Assembly (NCBI GenBank): GCA_002505935.1
Contig: DAWL01000194.1
Span: forward strand, 1-18,180
Length of the DNA: 18,180 bases
Source: Euryarchaeota archaeon UBA226
GTDB taxonomy: Archaea; Thermoplasmatota; Poseidoniia; Poseidoniales; Poseidoniaceae
Reading direction: 5' to 3'
The translations under genes and the position numbers were made by a program. Below are positions 1 through 7,575 of this stretch, in pieces. How positions within the stretch are numbered: position 1 is the stretch's first letter; each line of letters opens with the position of its first letter. A model generated the notes under the pieces. That model ran no database searches. It had not been told where the DNA came from and worked only from the letters and a program-made list of their open reading frames with translations.

Positions 1-386
1 CCATCAAAATGAGCGTACTTCAAATCCTGATTTGTTGCATCATAGTATGAGATGTGTGGATTGTCGAACTTGTCGAGAACCAGCGAGGCATGCGAACCAA
101 CATCTCCATCGGAATCTATAGTTGTTGTATTCCAATTCCATCCATCGTATTTGGTGTATATCAAATCGGCATTATCAGCATCGTAATAGGCGATGTGGGG
201 GTTGTTCATTCCATCGACTTTCATTGACGTATATTGGCCCGTATCGCCAGTCTCTGCGATGTTTTTGGGCATGTTTCCAATTGAGGTTGACATTCTTTCA
301 TCAGACTCAACCAGTTCTGAAGAAAACATGGTTCCAATAGTTGAAGTAAACAGGATTGCAGATAACAACAGCACTTTCACTCGCAT
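1..386 (-). CDS. Secreted protein with NPHI-YYDA repeats (3' end outside window)
   Basis: This is the first 128 codons of a leftward gene that runs off the window edge. From the ATG at 386 the protein begins MRVKVLLLSAILFTSTIG, a short basic N-terminus followed by a hydrophobic stretch, so it is probably exported. After a Ser/Thr-rich linker come two copies of a repeat of roughly 40 residues, recognisable by NPHIAYYDA and NPHISYYDA, each followed by DLIY or DLKY, an aromatic/Asp-Gly turn and, in the first, DGWNWN. Repeats of this kind occur in extracellular beta-propeller-like proteins, and more copies probably follow to the left. Its function is not recognised; binding to a surface or ligand outside the cell is a guess. 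It lies 71 bases downstream of folA but appears to have its own promoter inside two palindromes (411-451), which implies a very short 5' leader. Confidence 0.8.
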   Translation of the reverse strand, partial: MRVKVLLLSAILFTSTIGTMFSSELVESDERMSTSIGNMPKNIAETGDTGQYTSMKVDGMNNPHIAYYDADNADLIYTKYDGWNWNTTTIDSDGDVGSHASLVLDKFDNPHISYYDATNQDLKYAHFD

Positions 387-410
387 GCCTATCGCCTGTT
401 GCGAGAATTT

Positions 411-451
411 GCATGGATATAATACTCCATGCTCTTGATTATATCAAGAGC
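411..451 (-). promoter_or_regulatory. Two joined palindromes around a TATA-like promoter
   Basis: Palindrome one (411-432) has 7-base arms GCATGGA/TCCATGC around TATAATAC. Palindrome two (431-451) has 9-base arms GCTCTTGAT/ATCAAGAGC around TAT. They share two bases. On the minus strand the centre of the first reads GTATTATA, an archaeal TATA-like box about 36 bases upstream of the ATG at 386, which is right for a nearly leaderless transcript. A protein binding the first palindrome would cover the TATA box, so operator function is inferred. The second lies 6 bases past the folA stop and could also fold as a hairpin in the folA mRNA. Confidence 0.55.
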
Positions 452-457
452 CCCAAT

Positions 458-931
458 TCATTTTTCCGTTTTCAGTATCTTGAGCACCCAAGGAAATTCA
501 TCCCCATCTTCTTGAATGGGGGTGCCTTCACTGATTAAATTCATATCGTTTGGAATCTCAAAATAGGTATCTGCAGACTCAACTTTAGTTTGTACAACGG
601 TCAACTCCAGAGTATCTAGTTTGAACAGTTTGTAGATTTCACCACCACCGATGATGAATGCTTCCTTGGCAGAGCCACATGCAGATATTGCTGCTTCAGG
701 TGAGCGGGCCACAACTATTCCATCGATTTCAGCACTGCGAGAAAGGACGATATTCAATCTGCCAGGTAAGGCTCTGCCGATTGAATCCCAAGTCTTGCGA
801 CCCATGATTATTGGACTGCCCATAGTTCTCTGTTTGAAACGCTTGAGGTCTGAAGGCAAGCGCCAAGGAAGGCGTCCTTCAATTCCGATAGCGCCATCGA
901 TATCGGTTGCAACGAGGCCAACCAGTTCCAT
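458..931 (-). CDS. folA: Dihydrofolate reductase
   Basis: It reduces dihydrofolate to tetrahydrofolate with NADPH in the cytoplasm, regenerating the cofactor that thymidylate synthase oxidises. The 157-residue product has usual single-domain DHFR length. Recognisable motifs are GRLPWRLPSDLKRFK (residues 19-33) with the active-site acid at Asp28, the NADPH-binding MGRKTWDSIGRALPGR (43-58), LSRS (63-66) and the late glycine motif FIIGGGEIYK (92-101). The ATG at 931 is supported by GGAG directly after the thyA stop, on the reverse strand opposite 937-940, so ribosomes finishing thyA can start folA. It is second gene of the thyA-folA pair. The arrangement is common in bacteria, so acquisition by transfer is plausible but not shown here. 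Confidence 0.95.
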   Translation of the reverse strand: MELVGLVATDIDGAIGIEGRLPWRLPSDLKRFKQRTMGSPIIMGRKTWDSIGRALPGRLNIVLSRSAEIDGIVVARSPEAAISACGSAKEAFIIGGGEIYKLFKLDTLELTVVQTKVESADTYFEIPNDMNLISEGTPIQEDGDEFPWVLKILKTEK

Positions 932-940
932 ATCGACTCC

Positions 941-1735
941 TCAAACTGAAATTGGGGCGCTGATATGTGGATGATGCTCATAGTCTCGAATCTCGATACT
1001 ATCGAAACCAAATGAATCGATATCCTTGATTTCTGGGTTAAGATGTAGGGTGGGAAGCGGAAGCGGTGTCCTAGTAATCTGCTCATTAGCCTGCTCAAGG
1101 TGGTTGAGGTACAGATGCGCATCGCCAATGGTGTGGACGAATTCGCCTACTTCGAGTTCGCAGACCTGAGCCATCATGTGAACTAGCAAACTGTATGAAG
1201 CGATATTGAAAGGAACTCCAAGGAATACATCAGCACTACGTTGGTATAGTTGGCACGATAATTTCCCTTGGTTAACATAGAATTGGAAGAAGGCGTGACA
1301 AGGCATCAGCGCCATCTGTTCAAGTTCGGCAACATTCCATGCGCTAACGATTATTCTTCTGGAACTTGGGTTGTTGCGAATCATCTCAATGGCTTGCGCA
1401 ATCTGGTCGATGACATCATCATCTCCACTTTTCCAATGTCTCCATTGTTTGCCGTAGACAGGTCCTAACTCACCGTCTTCATCGGCCCATTCATTCCATA
1501 TTCGAACACCATTTTCCTGTAGATACTTGACATTGGTATCTCCTTTGAGGAACCAAAGCAATTCATGAACTATAGACTTGAGATGCAATTTTTTGGTGGT
1601 TACCATTGGGAATCCTTCGGATAGATCGAAACGCATCTGATGGCCGAAAACAGAAAGTGTGCCAGTGCCGGTCCTGTCCTCCTTTAGGGCTCCTTCATCG
1701 AGGATTCTCCTGATTAAATCGAGGTACTGCTGCAT
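941..1735 (-). CDS. thyA: Thymidylate synthase (ThyA type)
   Basis: It methylates dUMP to dTMP using methylenetetrahydrofolate and releases dihydrofolate, which the downstream FolA recycles. I chose the internal ATG at 1735 over the longer frame open to 1771: it gives MQQYLDLIRRILDEG, matching the ThyA N-terminus, and exactly 264 residues, the length of E. coli ThyA. A purine-rich ribosome-binding stretch lies just upstream, opposite 1746-1754. In this numbering the nucleophile is Cys146 in LMPCHAFFQFYV, the phosphate-binding arginines are Arg21 (RTGTGT) and Arg126-Arg127 (SSRR), and QLYQRSADVFLGVPFNIASY forms the dUMP site. The protein ends with APISV, like the family. The gap to folA is 9 bases. 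Its close match to bacterial ThyA, rather than ThyX or divergent archaeal forms, hints at transfer. Confidence 0.95.
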   Translation of the reverse strand: MQQYLDLIRRILDEGALKEDRTGTGTLSVFGHQMRFDLSEGFPMVTTKKLHLKSIVHELLWFLKGDTNVKYLQENGVRIWNEWADEDGELGPVYGKQWRHWKSGDDDVIDQIAQAIEMIRNNPSSRRIIVSAWNVAELEQMALMPCHAFFQFYVNQGKLSCQLYQRSADVFLGVPFNIASYSLLVHMMAQVCELEVGEFVHTIGDAHLYLNHLEQANEQITRTPLPLPTLHLNPEIKDIDSFGFDSIEIRDYEHHPHISAPISV

Positions 1736-1793
1736 GCGGTTCAAACCCCCTCCCTGAGGACGGTTCTTCAATGATTTGACTGAGCAATGACAT

Positions 1794-2993
1794 TCATTCC
1801 TCTTCTAGCAGTTGTTTTTCTCGATCTCTTCTAATCAAAATGGAATAGGCCAGCATCGAACCGAGTATCACGACAACCCCAACTACAGGCAACCAAGGTG
1901 ATGAGGATCTGCTCTCTCTAGGGCTTAACAACCAAGTGAATCTCAAATCTGAATCGGCATCGAAGCGTTTCGAGGAAGTAAACAGGTCATCAGTTGAATG
2001 CGACGCTATGGTTACAGCGAAACTACGGCCATTGAACCAATCTTCATCGAGAATGTCGATATCTGCCCCAGAATCATTGAAGGTGATTTGAACCTCTGTG
2101 CCAACTTCAATCGTAAGCAACAAATCATCGCCATCCATTCTCCATCCACGCTGTAGTTGGTTTTCAGTTACATCCAGTAATGGCAACGATTCTCCGGTAC
2201 TATTCATGGTGACAGAGTTAACTCCAGAGCCATTTGCATTTATTCGCCAAGTAACAGGTATGTCCCAAGAACGGTTTTCCATAGCCAAGCATTGACTAGG
2301 TCTAGTGACCAAGAAGATCCAATTTCCATTTGAATCGCTGGAACGGGTATCATGTTCGAATTGGTGGCAGCGTTGAATCACCCAAGTGCTCCATGCCACG
2401 CCCCATGTAGTGAACCATGCATCACTAGAAAGCAACCAGTCTTCAAGTTCTGAATCATGTCGAATGGTGGTTGAGTCCACTTTGCCAATCCAGTAGAAGT
2501 TGAGTAATCCTCCCTTTGCCGCTTCTGCCTTAACCGAATCAAGGTCATTCATGTCGCGTTCAAGACTTCCGCCTCTGCGCCCAAGGTTGTACCAGTCCTC
2601 ATTCTGTTGGGGTTCATCTTCAGCATCGTGCCAGGCGCTATCTGCAAGTTCAGTGAGGTCTCCATGCACTGGGAATCCTTGAGTGTTGATCGCTTCGTGT
2701 TCGATGTAAGTCAGGCCACTTGGAGCCCAAGATGACAGAGGACTCTCGCCCCAGATGGAAGCATCGATACGCTGCTCGATGTAGTTTCGGCATTCCAATG
2801 CTACAGCGCCGGGGTCCGCCTGCCAAGATAGACCAGGTATAGCATAGCAGCCGAATTCATCTCCTGCTTGTAGTCTCTCATCTGCATATTGATTATTCAA
2901 CCAACCGTCTTCTTCCCACGAGGCAGCAGCCACAGGCATGACCAAGGGTTGCACACAGAACATCAACAGTACTAGCATCGCCCTGTTGTGCAT
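1794..2993 (-). CDS. Secreted type I membrane protein of unknown family
   Basis: I do not recognise the family. From the ATG at 2993 the 399-residue product has a signal peptide (MHNRAMLVLLMFCVQPLVMP, predicted cleavage near VAAA-S at about residue 24), a long Trp- and Asp-rich extracellular part, one C-terminal transmembrane helix (about 366-387, PVVGVVVILGSMLAYSILI) and a short charged tail RRDREKQLLEEE. It should therefore sit in the membrane with most of the chain outside. The frame stays open to 3071, but that start would add 26 residues before the signal peptide and crowd the divergent gene at 3097, so I prefer 2993. The second half is beta-rich, with Asn-Gly and Asn-Ser turns. It is upstream of thyA with a 58-base gap, so co-transcription is possible, but no functional link is evident. 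Confidence 0.75.
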   Translation of the reverse strand: MHNRAMLVLLMFCVQPLVMPVAAASWEEDGWLNNQYADERLQAGDEFGCYAIPGLSWQADPGAVALECRNYIEQRIDASIWGESPLSSWAPSGLTYIEHEAINTQGFPVHGDLTELADSAWHDAEDEPQQNEDWYNLGRRGGSLERDMNDLDSVKAEAAKGGLLNFYWIGKVDSTTIRHDSELEDWLLSSDAWFTTWGVAWSTWVIQRCHQFEHDTRSSDSNGNWIFLVTRPSQCLAMENRSWDIPVTWRINANGSGVNSVTMNSTGESLPLLDVTENQLQRGWRMDGDDLLLTIEVGTEVQITFNDSGADIDILDEDWFNGRSFAVTIASHSTDDLFTSSKRFDADSDLRFTWLLSPRESRSSSPWLPVVGVVVILGSMLAYSILIRRDREKQLLEEE

Positions 2994-3096
2994 GCTCGGC
3001 GCAACGCTTTCGCTTTGATGACCATACCGATGTAAACGCCTCTTTGGCCAATCAACAGCCGCCACATACAAGGCTCAGTGGATTCACGACAGCATC

Positions 3097-3861
3097 ATGT
3101 CGGAGGTAGTTGAAGCCTGGAAAGGCCTTGCCGCCGACGTCCGCATTGATGGCACAGGAATACCTCTGCCAAGTACCAGAACCTATGGTTTCCTGCAGCG
3201 AACCGTGGTTCCAGTACTGCGTTTCTTTCTACGTATCAAGCCGACTGGAATGGATAGGATTCCACGCAAGGGTGCCGCAATTTTCGCTGCTAATCACCTA
3301 TCGCATGTCGACCCAATCGTAATCATCTCGACGGTCAGAAGGAAGTTGCATTATCTTGCCAAGGATGAGCACTTCACCACCACTGGGGTATCCTTTGTTG
3401 TCAAGGCTACTGGCCAAATCAAGACCGAAAGAGAGTCGGGCGGCTCGGATGCTCTGGCTAGAGCCAGCGATATTCTATCCAGAGGGCGCTGTCTAGGAAT
3501 TTTCCCTGAAGGTACGCGTTCCAAGAATACGGAAGCACCATTCCTTCTCAAGGGAAAGACAGGAGTAGCAAGGTTAGCCGCTTCTCATCCCGATGTGCCC
3601 GTAATGCCAATCGCCTTGGTAGGAACTCGCGAAGTCATGGCTCCAAAGATACACAAGATTCCTAGGCCTTGGAAGAAAATGGCCATCAATTGCGGAGAGG
3701 GCATGACTTGGAATAGTTGGCTTGAGGGTAATGTGGATGCTTCAAAGGTAGAGGAAATGGTAGGTATGGAGGATGCACCTCGCAAGCAAGAGTTAGCAGG
3801 ACTATACCGTCGTTTCACTGATGATTTGATGGGCAGGATCAAACAATTGGGCGCTCCTTGA
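3097..3861 (+). CDS. PlsC-like 1-acylglycerol-3-phosphate acyltransferase
   Basis: This belongs to the lysophosphatidate acyltransferase family, whose members move an acyl chain onto the sn-2 hydroxyl of lysophosphatidate at the membrane. The 254-residue protein carries the catalytic NHxxxxD block as ANHLSHVDP (His67, Asp72), the phosphate-binding FPEGTRS block (136-142) and the VPVMPIALVG block (168-177). A mildly hydrophobic stretch (about 32-46) may associate with membrane. The ATG at 3097 lacks a clear Shine-Dalgarno, which fits a leaderless archaeal transcript. Its 3' end overlaps the convergent dehydrogenase gene by 23 bases. Such an enzyme is unexpected under the standard model of isoprenoid-ether archaeal lipids; the actual acceptor and donor cannot be read from sequence. 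Confidence 0.88.
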   Translation: MSEVVEAWKGLAADVRIDGTGIPLPSTRTYGFLQRTVVPVLRFFLRIKPTGMDRIPRKGAAIFAANHLSHVDPIVIISTVRRKLHYLAKDEHFTTTGVSFVVKATGQIKTERESGGSDALARASDILSRGRCLGIFPEGTRSKNTEAPFLLKGKTGVARLAASHPDVPVMPIALVGTREVMAPKIHKIPRPWKKMAINCGEGMTWNSWLEGNVDASKVEEMVGMEDAPRKQELAGLYRRFTDDLMGRIKQLGAP

Positions 3862-4840
3862 AAGAATCCCTTTCGATATGAACACCGGCTTGAAGCAATC
3901 TTGCCTCTGCTAGTTCCAGCAATTCAGGAATTCCTTCTGGGGGATGTACTCCATCTGGAACAAGCCCCAGCAAGGCAGCATCTACTGCAGCCAGGGTGAC
4001 AAGACCTGTGGTTCTAGCCATGGAAGACCAGCCATCTTTGCCCCGGTCGATCAACATTCCATGCCAGTCACTCCCATCAGTTAGTTTGGCATCGATGCTC
4101 AGAACTGTCATTTCTGGGCGTTGCTCATCGAATTTCCATTCCTCCAATAAGCCATCATATGATGTGCGCTGGAACCATTTGTCATAATGCCCCGGCCACC
4201 TTAGAGTATATTCGAGCATGGTATTTGCTGATACTGTATCCAACAGGCTTCTCAGGCCATCTGTCAATCCTGCTTCAAGAGTCCCGATGCTAGGATAGTC
4301 AACTAGTTGGCGACGTTCAAGCGCAGGCAATTCAACCAATTCTCCGTTGAGTTTTATTCTCGCTGGACGAGTATATTCTTCGATGACATCGGCGGGTGAG
4401 AATGGAGCCATGTATGACCATCCTTCATCTGGTTCCGTAGGGATACCTCCTACCATTATCTCGAGACTATCCAATTTTTCTATAGCAGCAGACCATAGGT
4501 TGGAGAGCCCTGGTGCTATGCCTACATCATAGACCATTTTCCCTCCTCTTATACTACGCGGGTCTTCCAGCGTGAAGGCCAAATCGACAACGGTCTGTCC
4601 TCGGCTCAATAGAGGCTTTCGTACTGCATGGGCAATTCCTCCTGGCAACATATTGATCCAGACATCTATTCCTTGCATCCCTAGAACTTCTTCACTAAGT
4701 GCATCGGCTTGCATTGTAGTACAATCGATTCTAGCAAGAGCATCGGCAGATGAATCGATGACAAGAACATCGTGTTCATTCAAGTGTTGAGCAACAAAGG
4801 CGCCAACTAGCCCAGCCCCGAGAATCACCATCCGCGCCAT
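3839..4840 (-). CDS. Saccharopine/lysine 6-dehydrogenase-like oxidoreductase
   Basis: The 333-residue product starts with a Rossmann nucleotide-binding fold, MARMVILGAGLVGAFVAQHL (GxGxxG at residues 8-13), followed by VLVIDSS, the acidic end of strand 2 that suggests NAD(H) or NADP(H). Further on, YDVGIAPGLSN, GGIPTEP and EEYTRPA are typical of the saccharopine dehydrogenase/lysine 6-dehydrogenase group. These enzymes act on the amino group of lysine or join an amino acid to an oxo acid; carboxynorspermidine synthase is a relative, so the substrate is uncertain. The ATG at 4840 follows a GGGGTG ribosome-binding stretch; the frame is open 10 codons further up. It overlaps the plsC-like gene tail to tail by 23 bases and diverges from trpS across 78 bases. 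No neighbouring amino-acid pathway gene helps fix the role. Confidence 0.75.
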   Translation of the reverse strand: MARMVILGAGLVGAFVAQHLNEHDVLVIDSSADALARIDCTTMQADALSEEVLGMQGIDVWINMLPGGIAHAVRKPLLSRGQTVVDLAFTLEDPRSIRGGKMVYDVGIAPGLSNLWSAAIEKLDSLEIMVGGIPTEPDEGWSYMAPFSPADVIEEYTRPARIKLNGELVELPALERRQLVDYPSIGTLEAGLTDGLRSLLDTVSANTMLEYTLRWPGHYDKWFQRTSYDGLLEEWKFDEQRPEMTVLSIDAKLTDGSDWHGMLIDRGKDGWSSMARTTGLVTLAAVDAALLGLVPDGVHPPEGIPELLELAEARLLQAGVHIERDSFKERPIV

Positions 4841-4918
4841 ATCAACACCCCTACGAAGCACTCGCGGCACTTCAGCATGGCGAAGCCTTCATCCCCTGAC
4901 TTACCAGCCACGCCATAG

Positions 4919-6310
4919 GTGGAACCCGTGGTTGAGGAGGTACGTATCGACCCTTGGTCAAGCGCGCAGTCCACAGACTATGGCAGAATCATCGAACAAT
5001 TCGGCCTACAAGGAATGGATTCCTTGCACCTTGACAACCCTGGTCTTCATCACCGTAGAGGAATCGTATTTGCCCACCGAGATTTGGACGTAGTTCTTGA
5101 TGCTAAGGCTTCAGGCGACCCTTTCGGTGTGATGACTGGATTGATGCCTTCAGGTAGAATGCACCTAGGGCACAAGATGGTCGTCGATCAGGTGCGCTGG
5201 TTTCAGGAGCAGGGAGCAGATGTCACAATCGCAGTTGCAGATTTGGAATCCAATGCCACGCGTGGCCTTTCTCTATCAGCAGCCAGAGAAGTTGCACTGG
5301 AGGAATATGTTGCAAATTATGTCGCTATGGGCCTTGACCCTGAACGAACTCAGGTTTACTTCCAGTCGCGCCGTCCAATAACTCAGAAGATGGGTTTCAC
5401 GCTGGGCAAGAGGACTAACCTCTCAGAGATGGAAGCAATCTATGGCTTCAGCGGAGATACCAATCTTGCACATGTTCAGGCACCTTTGGTTCAAGCGGGA
5501 GATATTTTGCATCCACAACTCGAAGAATACGGAGGGCTACGTCCTATAGTGGTGCCAGTGGGTGTTGACCAAGACCCTCATCTAAGATTAACAAGAGGCC
5601 TAGCTGCTAAATCCAATTGGTTCAATCTCAAGGCTGCCAAAAATGGCGGCTTGGTCATCGGTTTATCGGTACAGGATGACAACGCTGCAGCCTTGGGGAT
5701 GGATGCTAATGGTCGCTTGAATAGAGAGAGGAGGCAGAGTCTATTCGACAAGATAAGTGCCGAATTGAGCGATCTTGGCTTTGCTGACATCTTATCGAAT
5801 CCTAAACATGGTTCGATTCAGATTCCATCTGCTACTGCCAAGGACAAGGCCCGAATTCGAATGCGTTTGTTGGCTCTTGAACGGCAGATGGGGGGAATGG
5901 GATTGTTGCAACCTGCCAGCACATACCATCGATTTGCGGTTGGACTAACAGGTGGTAAGATGAGTTCCTCTGAGCCTAAGACTACCATCTTCCTATCCGA
6001 TGAACCAGATGCGGTTGCAGCCAAGATAAAGCGGGCATTCTCTGGAGGTCAGTCGACAGTTGAGGAACATCGTAGGTTAGGAGGAGACCCTGAGAAGGAC
6101 GTGGCTTACCAATACATGATGTTCTTCTTCGAAGAGGATGATTCCTTCCTTGCCGAAACTGCGGCTTCTTACAGAAGCGGTGCTCTATTGGCTGGAGAAA
6201 TGAAACAATTGTGTATAGAAAGGGCTACTGCTTGGCTTTCCAACCATCAAGAACTGAAAGACCAAAACGCCCATCTGATCAATGATTTCCTTGCTAGCGA
6301 TGCTCAATGA
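4919..6310 (+). CDS. trpS: Tryptophan--tRNA ligase
   Basis: A class I synthetase that charges tRNA-Trp with tryptophan in the cytoplasm. The 463-residue protein has the archaeal/eukaryotic-type N-terminus (VRIDPWSS..DYGRIIEQFG), the HIGH motif as MHLGH (81-85), VGVDQDPHLRLTRGLA (214-229) and the KMSKS loop as GGKMSSSEP (346-353). Between the last two lie about 117 residues where the human enzyme has about 28, so there is an insertion of roughly 90 residues; from memory haloarchaeal TrpRS has one at the same place. The start is a GTG at 4919 without a clear ribosome-binding site, probably leaderless; a GTG three codons on is the alternative, and no ATG is available. It overlaps the ZPR1 gene by 7 bases at the 3' end. 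Confidence 0.93.
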   Translation: MEPVVEEVRIDPWSSAQSTDYGRIIEQFGLQGMDSLHLDNPGLHHRRGIVFAHRDLDVVLDAKASGDPFGVMTGLMPSGRMHLGHKMVVDQVRWFQEQGADVTIAVADLESNATRGLSLSAAREVALEEYVANYVAMGLDPERTQVYFQSRRPITQKMGFTLGKRTNLSEMEAIYGFSGDTNLAHVQAPLVQAGDILHPQLEEYGGLRPIVVPVGVDQDPHLRLTRGLAAKSNWFNLKAAKNGGLVIGLSVQDDNAAALGMDANGRLNRERRQSLFDKISAELSDLGFADILSNPKHGSIQIPSATAKDKARIRMRLLALERQMGGMGLLQPASTYHRFAVGLTGGKMSSSEPKTTIFLSDEPDAVAAKIKRAFSGGQSTVEEHRRLGGDPEKDVAYQYMMFFFEEDDSFLAETAASYRSGALLAGEMKQLCIERATAWLSNHQELKDQNAHLINDFLASDAQ

Positions 6311-6894
6311 CCATCTAGCACCGGCGGGTCTGGACCCAATGGTAATTCTGCCAATTCACTTTCGCTGAGTTCTCGATTTACGGCATCAGCATGCAAGATT
6401 TGCGAATGTCCACGAGGGTCAAGAAGTTCTAGCGTTACATTTCTTGAACTCCCTTCTTTGAGTTCTTGCAAGGCTGATTTCACCTGCATGCATCTTTGTA
6501 GATCCTCGTGCAAATCATCAGCAGCAAGGTCTCTTGCAACCATGTCAACCACCTCAATGAATCGATTCAATACTCCTTCGACATTACTCACATAGCCGCT
6601 TGAACCGGTTCCCGGTTTGACTTCTAAGTCGAGTTCTGGAATCCTTACGGTACAACTGGATGACCTAACGATTCGTGCGCTTAGGACATCTTCGCCATCT
6701 AAGAGAATCGAGCAAGCCCCCGGTTTACGCCCTTCGGCTGGAATGAAATCGGTCTGCCTCCAACCACAAGAGCCACAGAGGATTGTTACTTGCGTATGTT
6801 CTCCGAAATAGGGAATTTCATCTACGTGAGAGATCATCTTCAATTCGCCAGTTGCCGAACAGATGGGGCAAGGCATCTCGATATCTGATTCCAC
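6304..6894 (-). CDS. ZPR1 zinc-finger domain protein
   Basis: A 196-residue archaeal protein with a single ZPR1 domain. The zinc site is CPIC (Cys9, Cys12) with CGSC (Cys40, Cys43), and the family signature DEIPYFGEHTQVTILCGSCG follows the usual spacing, ending in WRQTDF. After it comes the beta-rich A/B half (SARIVRSSSCTVRIPELDLEV) and a helix (EGVLNRFIEVVDMVARDL). In eukaryotes ZPR1 binds translation factor eEF1A and aids its folding; the archaeal single-domain role is less clear. The start is GTG at 6894, fixed by a GGAGG exactly 7 bases upstream, directly after the stop of the sepF-like gene. The two genes are 12 bases apart and probably form an operon. The 3' end overlaps trpS by 7 bases. 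Confidence 0.88.
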   Translation of the reverse strand: MESDIEMPCPICSATGELKMISHVDEIPYFGEHTQVTILCGSCGWRQTDFIPAEGRKPGACSILLDGEDVLSARIVRSSSCTVRIPELDLEVKPGTGSSGYVSNVEGVLNRFIEVVDMVARDLAADDLHEDLQRCMQVKSALQELKEGSSRNVTLELLDPRGHSQILHADAVNRELSESELAELPLGPDPPVLDGH

Positions 6895-6906
6895 TTCTAG
6901 TCCTCC

Positions 6907-7434
6907 TTACTCTAGAGGTCCTGCAGCAAATGCCTCATCCTCAACACCTCTAACGCCTCGGCAGCCGGGAGGTAGGAGCAATAGTCTGCTGGTGGTAAGT
7001 TGGATAATCTGACCCTTTAGGTCCCCTTCGACAAATTCGTCGAGTTGAGAAAGAGCAGTCTTGAACTCCAATTCTCTTTGCATCATTCGTCCCATTTCAA
7101 CGATGACGATATCTCCATCCGAAAGCCAATCCATCAGTTGAGGTACACCTGTCAAATCCTGTAGCACGCCTCTGTGCAAGATGAAACCACCATCAGGCGC
7201 TATTGGAGCAGCAGGGTACAATCGTCCAAGGTCATGGTAGAGTACGTCAGAGGGCGGCGGCTTAGATTCACCAGGCGCTCTACGACTCGGCATTTCGATG
7301 CTACGCAGCGGTTCCTGCTTGTCCATTGATTGACCCAAATCAGGTGGCTCAAGAAACATGTCCTCAGCATTGACGACCTCGCTGGTGAACGAATCGAGTG
7401 AGGATTGGTGTTCATCCTCATCTTCTTTGGCCAT
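6907..7434 (-). CDS. SepF-like cell-division protein
   Basis: The C-terminal half (about residues 83-163) reads as a SepF core: GFILHRGVLQDLTG, SDGDIVIVEMG, ALSQLDEFVEGDLKGQII, then RLLLLPPGCRGVR. In archaea SepF tethers FtsZ to the membrane at the division site. The 175-residue product starts MAKEDEDEHQSS at the ATG at 7434; the frame is open 30 codons further up, but that stretch (Cys/Gly/Thr-rich) does not look coding. Residues 1-80 are acidic and proline-rich, apparently disordered, and I see no N-terminal amphipathic membrane-targeting helix, which SepF normally has. It is followed after 12 bases by the ZPR1 gene and diverges from psmB across 141 bases. The fold assignment is from sequence pattern only; I see no FtsZ gene in the window. 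Confidence 0.7.
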   Translation of the reverse strand: MAKEDEDEHQSSLDSFTSEVVNAEDMFLEPPDLGQSMDKQEPLRSIEMPSRRAPGESKPPPSDVLYHDLGRLYPAAPIAPDGGFILHRGVLQDLTGVPQLMDWLSDGDIVIVEMGRMMQRELEFKTALSQLDEFVEGDLKGQIIQLTTSRLLLLPPGCRGVRGVEDEAFAAGPLE

Positions 7435-7514
7435 GCTGTGCCATTCCCCCACAGCACATGAACCTGTGGCTTTCTTTGTTGTCGTCGGGTTGATAAGCCC
7501 CCCCTGCCCGCAGA

Positions 7515-7522
7515 GGTATAAC
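7515..7522 (+). promoter_or_regulatory. Possible TATA box for psmB
   Basis: GGTATAAC is the best archaeal TATA-like element in the 141-base divergent gap between the sepF-like gene and psmB. It lies about 54-61 bases upstream of the psmB ATG, which would leave a leader of about 30 bases, consistent with the Shine-Dalgarno seen before psmB. The match to consensus is modest. Confidence 0.3.
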
Positions 7523-7575
7523 ACTCAAGGGCCGTCGCCGCTGGCATGGCCTTTGTCATTAGGAAAGGTGATTGA

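Noticed and set aside
122..438. Plus-strand frames at the left edge
   Set aside because: The minus strand here encodes a signal peptide and repeats in an unbroken frame, so the plus frames are shadows.
808..1128. 106-codon frame spanning the thyA-folA junction
   Set aside because: It is a different frame over two clear enzymes and lacks any recognisable motif.
1736..1771. Longer thyA start giving 12 extra residues
   Set aside because: The extra residues (Pro/Gly-rich) do not match the family, and the ATG at 1735 gives the standard length with a purine-rich ribosome-binding stretch just upstream.
2994..3071. Longer start for the surface protein at 1794-2993
   Set aside because: It would place 26 polar residues before an otherwise perfect signal peptide and leave only 25 bases to the divergent gene.
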